64,000 nt of DNA from Streptomyces hygroscopicus (GCF_026168105.1 NZ_LBMW01000037.1:1-64000); one strand, 5' to 3'. Shown: positions 18,368 through 28,690, counted from the first letter of the stretch. Notes: generated by a model from the sequence alone, not told the origin. Numbers and translations are program-made.

Positions 18368-19710
18368 TTCGCCTCCTCCAGGGCCTTGCGCAGGGTGTCG
18401 AGCCAGTAGCCGTGCTGGATCGGGTAGAGCCCCTCGTCCTCCGTACGGACACCGCTGGCGATCGGGTTGATGCCGATCCTCCTGGCGTCCTCGTCCGGGC
18501 CGTCGATCTGGTGCACGGCGCCACGGCTGAGGTCGTTCCAGGGCATGGACTCGGCCAGGTAGGTCTTCTGGCAGGAGCGGAACTCCTCCAGGTCGTCCGG
18601 GGTCGCCATGCCGGTGGCGTTGAAGAAGTCCTCGTACTGCCGGATGCGGCGGGCGCGGTCCTCGGCGGGCTCGCCCTTGGGAGCGATGCAGTAGATGGTG
18701 ACCTCGGTCTTGTCGACGGAGATCGGCCGGAAGTGCCGGATCTGAGAGCTGAACTGGTCCATCAGGTACACGTTCGGGTACAGACACAGGTTCCGGGACA
18801 CGCCGATCATCCAGTCGGCCTTCTCCGCACCGAACCGCTCGGCCAGCTCGTCACGCTTGTCGAACAGAGGCCGGTTCGCGGGATCCAGCCACTTCGTCCA
18901 CAGCAGCAGATGACCGTGGTCAAAGGAGTAGAACCCGCCCTTCTGCTTGGACCAGCCACCCGCGTCCATCGTCTTGGTGTCGTTCTTGGACTCGCCCGAG
19001 GTGCGACGGGCCTGAGTGGCGGCGTAGTTCCAGTGCGTGGCGGAGACGTGGTAGCCGTCCGCGCCGTTCTCCGCCTGGAGCTTCCAGTTGCCGTCGTAGT
19101 GGTACGTGGACGAGCCGCGCAGCACCTCCAGGCCTTCGGGAGACTGGTCGACGACCATGTCGATCACGACGGCGGCGTCGCCCAGGTGCTCCCTCAGCGG
19201 CTTGACGTCAGCGTTGATGCTGCCGAAGAGGAAACCACGGTAGCTCTCGAAGCGGGCGACCCTTTTCAGGTCGTGCGAGCCGTCGGTGTTGAACTGCTCC
19301 GGATAGCCGGCCTCCCGTGGGTCCTTCACCTTCAGCAGTTTGCCGCTGTTGTTGAACGTCCACCCGTGGAAGGGGCAGGTGAAGGTCGTACGATTGTCGG
19401 TCTTCCGGCGGCACAGCATCGCCCCGCGGTGGCTGCACGCGTTGATCAGGCAGTGCAGCTCGCCCTGCTTGTCGCGGGAGATGACCACGGGCTGACGGCC
19501 GATGTACGTCGTGAAGTAGTCGCCCACCTCCGGGATCTGACTCTCGTGCGCGAGGTAGACCCAGTTCCCCTCGAAGATGTGCTTCATCTCCAGCTCGAAG
19601 AGCTCCTCGTCGGTGAAGACGCTCCGCCGCACCCGGTACACACCGTTGCCCGGCTCCTCCACGAGGGCGTCTTCGAGGATGGTCCGCGCACGGCTCAGGT
19701 CGTCGGCCAT
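18364..19710 (-). CDS. benA: Benzoate 1,2-dioxygenase large (alpha) subunit (BenA)
   Basis: Rieske non-haem iron oxygenase alpha subunit, 448 residues from ATG 19710, which has AAAGGGACGGG 4-14 nt upstream. The Rieske centre is Cys92-x-His94 and Cys112-x2-His115 (CSHRG and CPFHGW). The mononuclear iron site has the NGADGYH...HWNY histidines near residue 215. With BenB and BenC it converts benzoate to the cis-1,2-diol. It is first in the minus-strand operon and diverges from the LysR gene across 237 bp. The longer ORF start at 19764 lacks support. Confidence 0.95.
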   Translation of the reverse strand: MADDLSRARTILEDALVEEPGNGVYRVRRSVFTDEELFELEMKHIFEGNWVYLAHESQIPEVGDYFTTYIGRQPVVISRDKQGELHCLINACSHRGAMLCRRKTDNRTTFTCPFHGWTFNNSGKLLKVKDPREAGYPEQFNTDGSHDLKRVARFESYRGFLFGSINADVKPLREHLGDAAVVIDMVVDQSPEGLEVLRGSSTYHYDGNWKLQAENGADGYHVSATHWNYAATQARRTSGESKNDTKTMDAGGWSKQKGGFYSFDHGHLLLWTKWLDPANRPLFDKRDELAERFGAEKADWMIGVSRNLCLYPNVYLMDQFSSQIRHFRPISVDKTEVTIYCIAPKGEPAEDRARRIRQYEDFFNATGMATPDDLEEFRSCQKTYLAESMPWNDLSRGAVHQIDGPDEDARRIGINPIASGVRTEDEGLYPIQHGYWLDTLRKALEEAK

Positions 19711-19947
19711 GTTCCCGTCCCTTTCGCCTCTGCCGGGCCGCCGGACCGGCGGCCCCGTTGCCATTGCCTTTCAGCACCATGGCAGCGCGGTGAAAAGTCT
19801 GCCCCAGACATTCCCCCAGGGTTGACCCAGGGGGCTATTGATATGTCCGACGTCTCAATACGCTGCGATCAGGTATTTGTTCCGTATCGGGTTCGCTTCC
19901 TACGCTGAGACGCATTCGAGGCCCCGGCACCGGAAAAGGGCAGCCCG
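19711..19947. promoter_or_regulatory. Divergent ben / catR control region
   Basis: This 237-bp region lies between the starts of benA and the LysR gene and must hold both promoters. Two inverted repeats are visible. CCCCCAGGG-TTGA-CCCAGGGGG at 19813-19834 has one mismatch. TATTGA-N13-TCAATA at 19836-19860 has perfect 6-bp arms, the more A/T-rich of the two. LysR regulators typically bind dyads in such divergent gaps, with benzoate or muconate as inducer. Confidence 0.6.
19836..19860. promoter_or_regulatory. Candidate LysR operator, TATTGA-N13-TCAATA
   Basis: Perfect dyad (TATTGA at 19836-19841, TCAATA at 19855-19860) about 90 bp upstream of the LysR start and 125 bp from benA. The spacing differs from the ATAC-N7-GTAT sites of BenM/CatM. 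Assignment is by position and symmetry only. Confidence 0.4.
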
Positions 19948-20865
19948 ATGGAACTCAGGCATCTTCGGTACTTCCTGGCCGTTGCAGAAACCCGGCATTT
20001 CGGAAAAGCCGCGGAACGCCTGCACATGGCTCAGCCTCCGCTCTCCCAGGCGATCCGCCGTCTGGAGACGGAACTGGGCGTGGAGCTCTTCACCCGCACC
20101 ACCCGGCAGGTCGCCCTGACCGGCGCCGGTGAGGTGTTCCGCACCGACGTGGAGCGCATCCTCAAGGCCGTCGACGAGGCGGTTGCCAGGGCGGGACGCT
20201 TCGCCTCCGGGGTGGAGGGAGTGCTCCGGGTCGGCCTCACGGGCTCGGCCTCGTATCGCCAACTGCCCGTTCTGGCACGGCTGCTCAAGCGCGAGATGCC
20301 ACACGTGATGATGGAGGTGCACACCGAGATGCTCACGCCCGCCCAGGAGCTCGGGCTGATCGAGCGGCGCCTCGACATCGGCGTCCTGCGCCCGCCGATC
20401 CGCCAGGAGGGCATCGCACACCGGCCGCTCGCCGACGAACCACTCGTCGCCGCCGTGCCGGCGGAACACTGGCTTGCCGAGGCGGAGACGGTCCGGATCG
20501 AGCAGCTGCGGCACGAGGACTTCATCATGTACGGCGCCACGCTGGGCTCCGTCCTCAACGACGCCGTCGTACGCAGTTGCCTCGCTTCCGGTTTCTACCC
20601 GCACTGCGCCTACGAGGTCACCGAGACCTCCGCCGCCCTCGCCCTGGTCGCCGTCGGCCTCGGCATCGCCGTCCTGCCCGACTCGATCCGCTCGGCACCC
20701 CGCGAGGGCGTGGTGTGCAGGCAGATCGAGAACGCGCTGACCGTTCCTCTGGTCATCGCCTGGCGCGAGGACGACGACTCGCCGCTGCTCAGCCATCTGC
20801 TGAAGGTGCTGGAGCGGAACGACGTATTTCTCGAAGCCGCCGAAGATCCCGAAGGGGTGGCATGA
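19948..20865 (+). CDS. catR: LysR-family regulator of benzoate/catechol genes
   Basis: This 305-residue protein has a standard LysR helix-turn-helix at residues 1-60 (MELRHLRYFLAVAE, then AQPPLSQAIRRLE) and a periplasmic-binding-like effector domain. The start ATG 19948 has AAAAGGG upstream. Its stop overlaps the catB start as ATGA, so regulator and catabolic genes are co-transcribed. Known relatives (CatR, BenM, CatM) respond to cis,cis-muconate and/or benzoate. The symbol is assigned by context; BenM-like dual sensing is possible but cannot be read here. Confidence 0.82.
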   Translation: MELRHLRYFLAVAETRHFGKAAERLHMAQPPLSQAIRRLETELGVELFTRTTRQVALTGAGEVFRTDVERILKAVDEAVARAGRFASGVEGVLRVGLTGSASYRQLPVLARLLKREMPHVMMEVHTEMLTPAQELGLIERRLDIGVLRPPIRQEGIAHRPLADEPLVAAVPAEHWLAEAETVRIEQLRHEDFIMYGATLGSVLNDAVVRSCLASGFYPHCAYEVTETSAALALVAVGLGIAVLPDSIRSAPREGVVCRQIENALTVPLVIAWREDDDSPLLSHLLKVLERNDVFLEAAEDPEGVA

Positions 20866-21965
20866 AGATCGTCCGGGTGGAGGCAATCCCCTTCGCCATT
20901 CCTTATGCGAAACCGCTGAAGTTCGCGAGCGGCGAGGTGCACACCGCCGACCACGTCCTGGTACGGGTGCACACCGACGAGGGCCTGACGGGAACGGCCG
21001 AGGCGCCGCCCCGGCCCTACACCTATGGCGAGACCCAGGAGTCGATCGTCGCGGTGATCGAAAAGATCTTCGCGCCGCAGATCCTTGGCCTGACCGCACT
21101 GGAGGGGGAGGCGGTCCACGAGCGCCTGGACCGGACCGTCGGCAACCCTACGGCCAAGGCCGCGATCGACATGGCGCTGTGGGACATCCTCGGCCAGGCG
21201 GCCGGGATGCCGGTGTCCGGGCTGCTGGGCGGCTACACCGACCGGATGCGGGTGAGCCACATGGTCGGCTTCGCACCCGCCGGGGAGATGGTCACGGAAG
21301 CGGAACGGATCCGGGACACCTACGGCATCACGACCTTCAAGGTGAAGGTCGGCCGGCGGCCCTACACCGAGGACGTCGCCGCCTGCCGTGCCCTGCGCGA
21401 GGCTCTCGGTCCGGACGCCGAGTTGTACGTCGACGGCAACCGCGGCTGGACGGCATCCGAATCGGCGCGTGCCCTGCGTGAGATGGCCGACCTCGGCCTC
21501 ACCTTCGCCGAGGAACTCTGCCCCGCCGACGACGTGCTGGGCCGGCGCTGGCTGGTCGCCCAGAGCCCCATCCCCTTCATCGCCGACGAGAGCGTCACCC
21601 GGCCCGCCGAGGTCACCCGCGAAATCCTGGGCGGCTCCGCGACCGCGATCAGCATCAAGACCGCCCGCACCGGGTTCACCGCTTCCCAACGCGTGCTGCA
21701 CGAGTGCGAGGGACTGGGGGTGGAGGTGGTGATGGGCAATCAGATCGACAGCCAGATCGGCACCTTGTGCACGGTCACCTTCGGGGCCGCCCATCGTTCG
21801 AGCGCCCAGCACTGCGGTGAGCTCTCGAACTTCCTCGACATGACCGACGACCTCCTCAGCGAGCCGCTGACCATCGACAACGGCACCCTGCGCGTCCGCG
21901 AAGGCGCCGGAATCGGCATAGACATCGACCCCGACAAGCTTGCGCGCTACCGCCAGGACCGCTGA
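20862..21965 (+). CDS. catB: Muconate cycloisomerase (CatB)
   Basis: Enolase-superfamily protein of 367 residues. It has the catalytic K-x-K in FKVKVGR (about residues 160-162), metal ligands in YVDGNRGW, AEELCPADD and IADESVT, and the second catalytic lysine in ISIKTARTG. It converts cis,cis-muconate to muconolactone. The start ATG 20862 overlaps the regulator stop, and catA follows after 24 bp. The much longer open frame to 20577 lies inside the LysR gene and is a shadow. Confidence 0.93.
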   Translation: MKIVRVEAIPFAIPYAKPLKFASGEVHTADHVLVRVHTDEGLTGTAEAPPRPYTYGETQESIVAVIEKIFAPQILGLTALEGEAVHERLDRTVGNPTAKAAIDMALWDILGQAAGMPVSGLLGGYTDRMRVSHMVGFAPAGEMVTEAERIRDTYGITTFKVKVGRRPYTEDVAACRALREALGPDAELYVDGNRGWTASESARALREMADLGLTFAEELCPADDVLGRRWLVAQSPIPFIADESVTRPAEVTREILGGSATAISIKTARTGFTASQRVLHECEGLGVEVVMGNQIDSQIGTLCTVTFGAAHRSSAQHCGELSNFLDMTDDLLSEPLTIDNGTLRVREGAGIGIDIDPDKLARYRQDR

Positions 21966-21989
21966 CAACCGAGAGGAAACGGAACAATC

Positions 21990-22844
21990 ATGACCGACAC
22001 CACCACCGAGCAGGCCTCCGCCGCCGCCTCCGGAGCCGCCGCCACCGAGCAGTTCCGCAGCAAGCAGCGTACGGAGACGGCCGCGGCCGACACCCAGCGA
22101 GTGGACACCCTGGTCTCCGAACTGCTCGCCGCAGCCCACGACATCATCCGCCGTCACAAGGTGACCTATGCCGAGTACGACGCACTGAAGTCGTGGCTGA
22201 TCCAGGTCGGAGAGGACGGCGAGTGGCCGCTCTTCCTCGACGTGTGGCTCGAGCACGTCGTCGAGGAGGTCGCGAACGAGAACCGGGAAGGCAGCAAGGG
22301 CACCATCGAGGGCCCGTACTACGTGCCCGGCTCCCCGCGGCTGCCCGCCGAGACGACCCTGCCCATGAGGGACGGGGAGAAGGGCACGCCGCTCGCCTTC
22401 CAGGGCCAGGTGAAGAGCGTGGAGGGCACCCCGCTCTCCGGCGCGACGGTGGAGATCTGGCAAGCGGACGACGACGGCTTCTACTCGCAGTTCGCGCCGA
22501 ACGTGCCCGAGTGGAATCTGCGGGGCACCGTCGTCACCGACGAGCAGGGCAACTTCAAGATCCACACAATCGAGCCGGCGCCGTACCAGATCCCCACCGA
22601 CGGCTCCTGCGGCAAGCTGATCGCCGCCGCAGGCTGGCACGCCTGGCGCCCTGCCCACCTGCACCTGAAGGTCTCGGCCCAGGGACGCCGGCTCATCACC
22701 ACCCAGCTGTATTTCAAGGGCGGGGAGCACGTCGCCGACGACATCGCCTCCGCTGTGAAGCCCGAGCTGATCCTCGACCCGGTTGCGGTGGCGGACGGCG
22801 ACGGCCGTGAAGTGACGTACGACTTCGTGCTCGACAAGGCGTGA
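21990..22844 (+). CDS. catA: Catechol 1,2-dioxygenase (CatA)
   Basis: Intradiol ring-cleavage dioxygenase of 284 residues. It has a helical dimerisation domain (about 40-100), then the catalytic beta-sandwich. The first iron Tyr is in EGPYYVPGSPR (about 110), the second in EPAPYQIPTDG, and the two His in RPAHLHLKVS (about 224 and 226). It cleaves catechol to cis,cis-muconate using Fe(III). ATG 21990 is preceded by GAGAGGAAA. The Ala/Thr/Glu-rich first 30 residues are longer than usual but well translated. Confidence 0.95.
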   Translation: MTDTTTEQASAAASGAAATEQFRSKQRTETAAADTQRVDTLVSELLAAAHDIIRRHKVTYAEYDALKSWLIQVGEDGEWPLFLDVWLEHVVEEVANENREGSKGTIEGPYYVPGSPRLPAETTLPMRDGEKGTPLAFQGQVKSVEGTPLSGATVEIWQADDDGFYSQFAPNVPEWNLRGTVVTDEQGNFKIHTIEPAPYQIPTDGSCGKLIAAAGWHAWRPAHLHLKVSAQGRRLITTQLYFKGGEHVADDIASAVKPELILDPVAVADGDGREVTYDFVLDKA

Positions 22845-22850
22845 TGGACC

Positions 22851-23135
22851 GTGTTGTTCGCAGTACGTATGGACGTTGAGATTCCGCGCGACCTCGCCCC
22901 CGGGGTCCGCGCGGACCTGCTGGCCCGGGAGAAGGCGTACTGCCAGGGCCTGCAGAAGTCCGGTGAGTGGGTGCACATCTGGCGGTGCGTCGGGCAGTAC
23001 GCCAACATCAGCGTCTTCGATGTCGCCGACAACGAAGCGCTCCACCGGATCCTGTGGAACCTCCCGCTCTTCCCTTACATGAGCATCGAGGTCACGCCCC
23101 TGGCCCAGCACCCCTCGGACCTGGCGGTCGCGTGA
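22851..23135 (+). CDS. catC: Muconolactone delta-isomerase (CatC)
   Basis: This protein of 94 residues has the normal length of the family, with the typical MLFAVRMDVEIP start, KAYCQGLQKSGEWVHIWR and the LPLFPYMSIEVTPLAQHPSD ending. It isomerises muconolactone to beta-ketoadipate enol-lactone. It starts at GTG 22851, 6 bp after catA, with no strong ribosome site, consistent with coupling. The stop overlaps the pcaI start. Confidence 0.95.
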   Translation: MLFAVRMDVEIPRDLAPGVRADLLAREKAYCQGLQKSGEWVHIWRCVGQYANISVFDVADNEALHRILWNLPLFPYMSIEVTPLAQHPSDLAVA

Positions 23136-23890
23136 TGGACAAGGTGGTCGCCACGGCCCTTCAGGCGGTGGCCGACGTCCCGGAGGGCGCGTCGCTGGCG
23201 GTGGGCGGATTCGGGCTGTCCGGTGTTCCGAATGCGCTGATCCAGGCGCTGTACGAGCGGGGTGTGAGCCGCCTGTCGGTGGTCTCCAACAACTGCGGGG
23301 CGATGGAGTCCGGGCTCGCGGTGCTGCTGGCCGCGGGGCGGATCGCCCGGGTGACGGGCTCCTACATCGGCGCCAACAAGGAGTTCGCCCGTCAGTACCT
23401 GGCAGGGGAGTTGGAGGTGGAGCTGATCCCACAGGGCACGCTGGCCGAGCGGCTGCGTGCGGGCGGGGCCGGCATTCCCGCCTTCTACACCCCGGCCGGG
23501 GTCGGCACCCAGGTCGCCGAGGGCGGGTTGCCCTGGCGCTACGACGGCTCGGGCCAGGTCGCGCTGGCATCGCCGCCGAAGGAGGTGCGGGAGTTCGACG
23601 GCACCGAGTACGTGCTGGAGCGCGGCATCCGCACCGACTTCGCCCTCGTACGGGCGGTGAAGGGCGACCGGCACGGAAACCTTGTCTTCAACAAGTCCAC
23701 CCGCAACTTCAACCCGATTGCCGCGATGGCGGGCAAGGTCACCATCGCGGAAGTGGAGGAGCTGGTCGAGCCCGGCAAGATCGGCCCGGACGCGGTGCAT
23801 CTGCCCGGGATCTTCGTCCAGCGGGTGGTCGGGCTCACCCCTGAGCAGGCGGCGGACAAGAAGATCGAGCAGCGGACGGTGAGCAACTGA
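23135..23890 (+). CDS. pcaI: 3-oxoadipate CoA-transferase subunit A (PcaI)
   Basis: Class I CoA-transferase alpha subunit of 251 residues. It has the glycine-rich VGGFGLSGVPNALI near the N-terminus and the later FNKSTRNFNP segment. The start ATG 23135 shares a base with the catC stop, so the open frame reaching back to 22967 is not used. Together with PcaJ it moves CoA from succinyl-CoA to 3-oxoadipate. The stop overlaps pcaJ by one base. Confidence 0.93.
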   Translation: MDKVVATALQAVADVPEGASLAVGGFGLSGVPNALIQALYERGVSRLSVVSNNCGAMESGLAVLLAAGRIARVTGSYIGANKEFARQYLAGELEVELIPQGTLAERLRAGGAGIPAFYTPAGVGTQVAEGGLPWRYDGSGQVALASPPKEVREFDGTEYVLERGIRTDFALVRAVKGDRHGNLVFNKSTRNFNPIAAMAGKVTIAEVEELVEPGKIGPDAVHLPGIFVQRVVGLTPEQAADKKIEQRTVSN

Positions 23891-24530
23891 TGTCGTGGAC
23901 ACGGGAAGAGATGGCCGCGCGAGCCGCGCGCGAGCTGCAGGACGGCCAGTACGTCAATCTGGGCATCGGCCTGCCCACCCTGATCCCCAACCACCTCCCG
24001 CCCGGCGTGGAAGTGGTCCTCGAATCCGAGAACGGCATCCTCGGCACCGGCCCCTACCCGACCGAGGACCGGGTGGACCCCGACCTGATCAACGCGGGCA
24101 AAGAGACCGTGACGGTGTTGCCGGGTGCGTCCTTCTTCGACTCCGCGCTGTCCTTTTCCATGATCCGCGGTGGCCACATCGATGTCGCCGTGCTGGGTGC
24201 GATGCAGGTCTCCGAGCGGGGCGACCTGGCCAACTGGGCCGTTCCGGGGAAGCTGGTCACTGGCATCGGCGGGGCGATGGACCTGGTGCACGGTGCCCGC
24301 AGGGTGATCGTGGTCATGACGCATACCGCCAAGGACGGCTCCCCGAAGATCCTCGAGAAATGTGCGCTGCCGCTGACCGGCAAGGAATGCGTGAATCGGA
24401 TCATCACCGACTTGGGCGTCCTGGACGTCACGGATGTGGGTCTGGTCCTGGTGGAGACGGCCGCCGGCGTGTCCGTCGAGGAGATCGTGGACAGGACCGA
24501 CGCCAAGTTGACCGTGACGGAGGCCGTGCG

Positions 24531-24534
<4 letters not shown>
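23890..24534 (+). CDS. pcaJ: 3-oxoadipate CoA-transferase subunit B (PcaJ)
   Basis: Beta subunit of the class I CoA-transferase, 214 residues. The catalytic glutamate lies in the ESENGILGTGPYP motif near residue 50. YVNLGIGLPTLIPN near residue 20 is also characteristic. It forms the active enzyme with PcaI and overlaps pcaI and pcaF at both ends (GTGA at 24531-24534). Confidence 0.94.
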
Positions 24535-25733
<1,199 letters not shown>

Positions 25734-25783
25734 AACCGGCAGACGTCGGTAGGACCCTCAAGGACCTCGCTCCAGGAGTCGCT

Positions 25784-26575
25784 GTGCCTGCCTCCCCCTT
25801 GCTCCACCATCACCTCGTCGGCCCGGACGATGCCCCGCCGCTGATTCTCGGTCCATCCCTGGGCACGTCCAAGGCCCTCTGGGAGCCCCAACTGCCCCTT
25901 TTGAGCCGCCGTTTCCGCGTGCTGCGCTTCGACCTGCCCGGACACGGCGGCTCAGGAACCGACCTCCTCGGCCATCCCGAGGCCGGAGGTACAACGGTCG
26001 ATGACCTCGCATCGTTGGTACTGGACCTTGCCGATCACCACGGCTGGGATCACTTCCACTACGCGGGCGTCTCTCTCGGGGGTGCCATCGGGGCCCATCT
26101 CGCCGCCCACCATGCGAACCGTGTCGCCTCCTTGGCCCTGGTTTGCTCCTCCGCACACTTCGGCGCGCCGGCCGCCTGGCACGAACGTGCGGATCTGGTA
26201 AGGCTCAAGGGGACCACTCCCCTGCTGGAGACCAGCCCCAGCCGCTGGTTCGCCACGGCCGACTTCGCCGACGAGCCTTTCGGACGTCGGCTCCTCGCCG
26301 ACCTCGCCGCGGCCGACCCGGTCGGCTACGCGGCGTGCTGTGGCGTTCTCGCCGCGCTGGACCTGCGCCCGGACCTCGGCCGGATCAGCGCCCCGACCCT
26401 CGTCGTCGGCGGCTCCCACGACACGGCCACACCGTGGGAACACGCCCAGGAACTGGCGACGGGCATTTCGCACGCAGTCCTCGAAACCATCGCCTGTGGA
26501 CATCTCGCCGTCGAAGACCCCGAGTCTTTGGAAGCCGCACTCACGACGCATCTGGCCCATGCAACCGCTCGATGA
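25784..26575 (+). CDS. pcaD: 3-oxoadipate enol-lactonase (PcaD)
   Basis: Alpha/beta hydrolase of 263 residues. It has the GPSLGTSKALWEPQ oxyanion segment, FDLPGHGGS, the nucleophile Ser in YAGVSLGGAIG (about residue 96), Asp near GGSHDTATP and His in IACGHLAVEDP. It hydrolyses the enol-lactone to 3-oxoadipate. I chose GTG 25784, with CAGGAG 6 nt upstream; the open frame extending to 25529 lies inside pcaF. It stands alone rather than fused to a carboxymuconolactone decarboxylase, which fits a pure catechol branch. It ends the plus-strand operon. Confidence 0.9.
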   Translation: MPASPLLHHHLVGPDDAPPLILGPSLGTSKALWEPQLPLLSRRFRVLRFDLPGHGGSGTDLLGHPEAGGTTVDDLASLVLDLADHHGWDHFHYAGVSLGGAIGAHLAAHHANRVASLALVCSSAHFGAPAAWHERADLVRLKGTTPLLETSPSRWFATADFADEPFGRRLLADLAAADPVGYAACCGVLAALDLRPDLGRISAPTLVVGGSHDTATPWEHAQELATGISHAVLETIACGHLAVEDPESLEAALTTHLAHATAR

Positions 26576-27087
26576 GCCGGGCCGTTGTGAGCCCCTGCCG
26601 ACGGCTTCCCATGGCCGCCCGGATCCATGGCGTGATCCAGGAACTCGGCCCCACCCCCCTTTCCGCACGGGGAACGCCGATGCGGGGGATGGTTGCCTGC
26701 ACGCTGTCGCCTTCGACAGCTGTCCCGCCCCTGCGCTGACCAGGCCCGGTCGGTACCGGCCGAAGCGCCGTCGCACTGGCCGTCAAGCCGTTGTCCGGCG
26801 CGTAGTCGACGCAGGGGCCGCCCGGTGTGCGCGCCACGCCGGCGACCGCGACTCCGGTGCAGGCGCCGATCAGGTGGCCCGGCACCGTGGCTCCCGACTG
26901 GAGTCACCCCGAGTTCCTGGGTCACGGCGGATACCTGGTGGAGCCGGTCTTCGCCCGGTCGCGCCGCGGGACAGCGCCCCCGGCTCGACAGGAAACGAAC
27001 ACGGCACCTTGCGGATCTTGAAGCGTGGTACTCCGTGATCCACAAGGGCCGTACCCGCCTCGCGACCGGCGTCAGCCGGGCACTCAC
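26576..27087. other. Gene-free stretch after pcaD
   Basis: Open frames here lack starts with ribosome sites and read as Arg/Pro/Ala-rich shadows. The plus-strand pieces near 26890-27080 (PDWSHPEFLGHGGYLVEPVF and LADLEAWYSVIHKGRTRLAT) could be relics of a transposase or other gene, but I cannot name the family. No convincing terminator hairpin is seen. Confidence 0.4.
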
Positions 27088-27300
27088 GTGATCAAACCGG
27101 GCGAACGTGCCTCTCCCCGGCGCCCTGCCCACGAACAGACGCTATTTCACGGAGAGACCCTCAGCGTCGCCGAATTCCCGCACTATATGCTCCGAGTCTG
27201 GCTTGACCCTGACGTGCCACGCTGGCTGGAACTGTGCACTGATGCCGAATTCCCACTCACCTGCTGGGAACTCCCCGTGTATCCAGGCAGCGGCCCTTGA
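27088..27300 (+). CDS. Possible small hypothetical protein or gene remnant
   Basis: From GTG 27088 a 70-residue frame ends at 27300. The section after residue 20 has a protein-like composition (SVAEFPHYMLRVWLDPDVPR, then TDAEFPLTCWELPVYP). It overlaps the 3' end of the minus-strand gene at 27183-27569 by 118 bp, so one of the two ends is probably non-genuine. No ribosome site is clear. It may be the C-terminal remnant of a longer gene. Confidence 0.3.
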   Translation: MIKPGERASPRRPAHEQTLFHGETLSVAEFPHYMLRVWLDPDVPRWLELCTDAEFPLTCWELPVYPGSGP

Positions 27301-27569
27301 GCAGCCGCGGGGCTGTAAGGCGGCGGGCCAGCCGTCATTTCGCTTTTTATTAGGCCGTGTTCGACCAGCGCCTCCCTTACCTCGGCCGGGCAGTCCGACG
27401 GAAGCCCCCTCCTTCGATATTCGGAGATATCACGCCCTAGGCGAATCTTCGTCCCATCACTTGCTTGGTTTTGGTAAGTTGGCAGCATGACCACACCGTC
27501 TTCTATAAGGTAGAGATCCAGCACCTCCCTAAACGCGTTCCAATAAATATCTCCTCGGTCATCCGGCAT
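27183..27569 (-). CDS. Small protein resembling a helicase-associated (HA) domain
   Basis: ATG 27569 has an excellent AAGGAGTG ribosome site. Residues 8-75 resemble one HA repeat: WNAFREVLDLYLIEDG, later a DGTKIRLGRDISEYRRRG segment and a REALVEHG ending, similar to the dG--LGrWi---R-------aLe--G pattern found in repeat arrays after some DEAD/DEAH helicases. No helicase is nearby. After about residue 80 the chain becomes Pro/Gly/Ser-rich and may be read-through into unrelated sequence. G+C is low for Streptomyces, suggesting recent acquisition. Function unknown. Confidence 0.5.
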   Translation of the reverse strand: MPDDRGDIYWNAFREVLDLYLIEDGVVMLPTYQNQASDGTKIRLGRDISEYRRRGLPSDCPAEVREALVEHGLIKSEMTAGPPPYSPAAAQGPLPGYTGSSQQVSGNSASVHSSSQRGTSGSSQTRSI

Positions 27570-28139
27570 AATTCACTCCTTAATTGATTGTAGCCGCACG
27601 TGAATGCGACCTTAGTGTTTTACCGGCCAGTAATTGTTCGCACAACCGACGAAACTTTCATTCACGTCACATGCCGAAAATGCGATATGAGCCAGTAGTC
27701 AGTGTGGTTATGCATCTCAATGGGGAGGTCGTTTCAACATTCCTGTGGGAGTTACCTCGTTGAAGCCGGAACGATGTCGGCGACGTCGAAAGTCACCCGC
27801 GGGCCGAGAGTCTGACATTGATCTTGCGAAAAGACCGGGTGACTGACTCCCGAAGCCATCGCGAAACGACTCCCGTTCGGGGAGTGACACAACCAGGCCG
27901 GCACCGCCGTCAGGCGGAAAAGACTCACCGCTCAAAGCAACCATCCCGACCCGCTCCTCTCACACAGGCAGTCTCCGCTGAGACGAACAAAAAGCACCAC
28001 GGCTCTGGTACCAGCCCAGTGAACTGCAACCTCACCTACACAACCACTACGCACACCGAGCCACAAAGGATCAGCCCCGCGCCTACAGGCTCCGGGGGGC
28101 TTTGGTTCGCCCGATTTGGTCACGCTATGCGGTGAAGGG
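27570..28139. other. A/T-richer intergenic region
   Basis: The first 150 bp (27570-27720) are unusually A/T-rich for this genome and should carry the promoter of the minus-strand HA-like gene. Its ribosome site is at about 27577-27582. From 27720 to 28139 I see no start with a ribosome site and no recognisable protein segment. Confidence 0.45.
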
Positions 28140-28690
28140 TAAAAGTCGAACTACGAGTGGGTCATCGAGGGCGACGCCGAAGGCGACGGGCAGTGCGGGC
28201 AGCGTCTCGTTCTTGCGTAGGTGGGTCAGGACCGAGCAGCACAACCAGCCCTGCTGGGCGTGGCCCGCGCCGCGGCCCTTCTCGCGGAGCTGGCGCACCA
28301 GCTGCTCGCACTGGACGAGCAGATCGCGGCGACAAGAAGATCCAGGACCCTTCCGCACCGGCGACCCCGCAGAGATCATCGAGTCGCTGCCCAGCATGGC
28401 CTCTCCAGAACGCTGAGTTCGTCGCCATCGCCGGGGAGTGCGCGGGCGGACCTGAAGTCCTACCGCGACGCCGGCCGCCTGGCCGCATACGCCGACCTGG
28501 CCCCTGTACCACGCGACTGCGGACGCCGGGACCACCGCTGCCCGGGCGCACGGCATCGTCCAGGCGTGCCTCAGGCGAGAAGTCCTCATCCCGGCCGACC
28601 GGGCCTGCCAGGGCCCTGGCGCCACCGTCCGCTCTCCCTACTACGGCCGACGCGAACTCCCGGCGCTCTACCACCATTAGAACTGCGACC
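28140..28690 (+). pseudogene. IS110/IS116-family transposase, central fragment with frameshifts
   Basis: Pieces in different plus frames read LAHQLLALDEQIAA, NAEFVAIAGE and DLKSYRDAGRLAAYADLAPV. These are the middle of IS110/IS116/IS902 transposases (transposase_20: EFVA--GDL-SY-DAGRLAAYAGLAPVPRDSG). The frames change at least twice, and neither the RuvC-like N-terminus nor the C-terminus is present. The missing C-terminal type of sequence occurs at 33061-33306, on the other side of the femX-murJ segment. Confidence 0.6.

Noticed and set aside
19858..19880. ATAC-N11-GTAT as a BenM/CatM-type operator
   Set aside because: The known spacing is N7, and only four bases per arm match, so chance is likely. 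The TATTGA dyad next to it is a better candidate.
20610..23570. 986-codon minus-strand open frame
   Set aside because: It lies antisense to catB, catA, catC and pcaI and is rich in Arg, Pro, Gly and Asp, typical of a high-G+C shadow.
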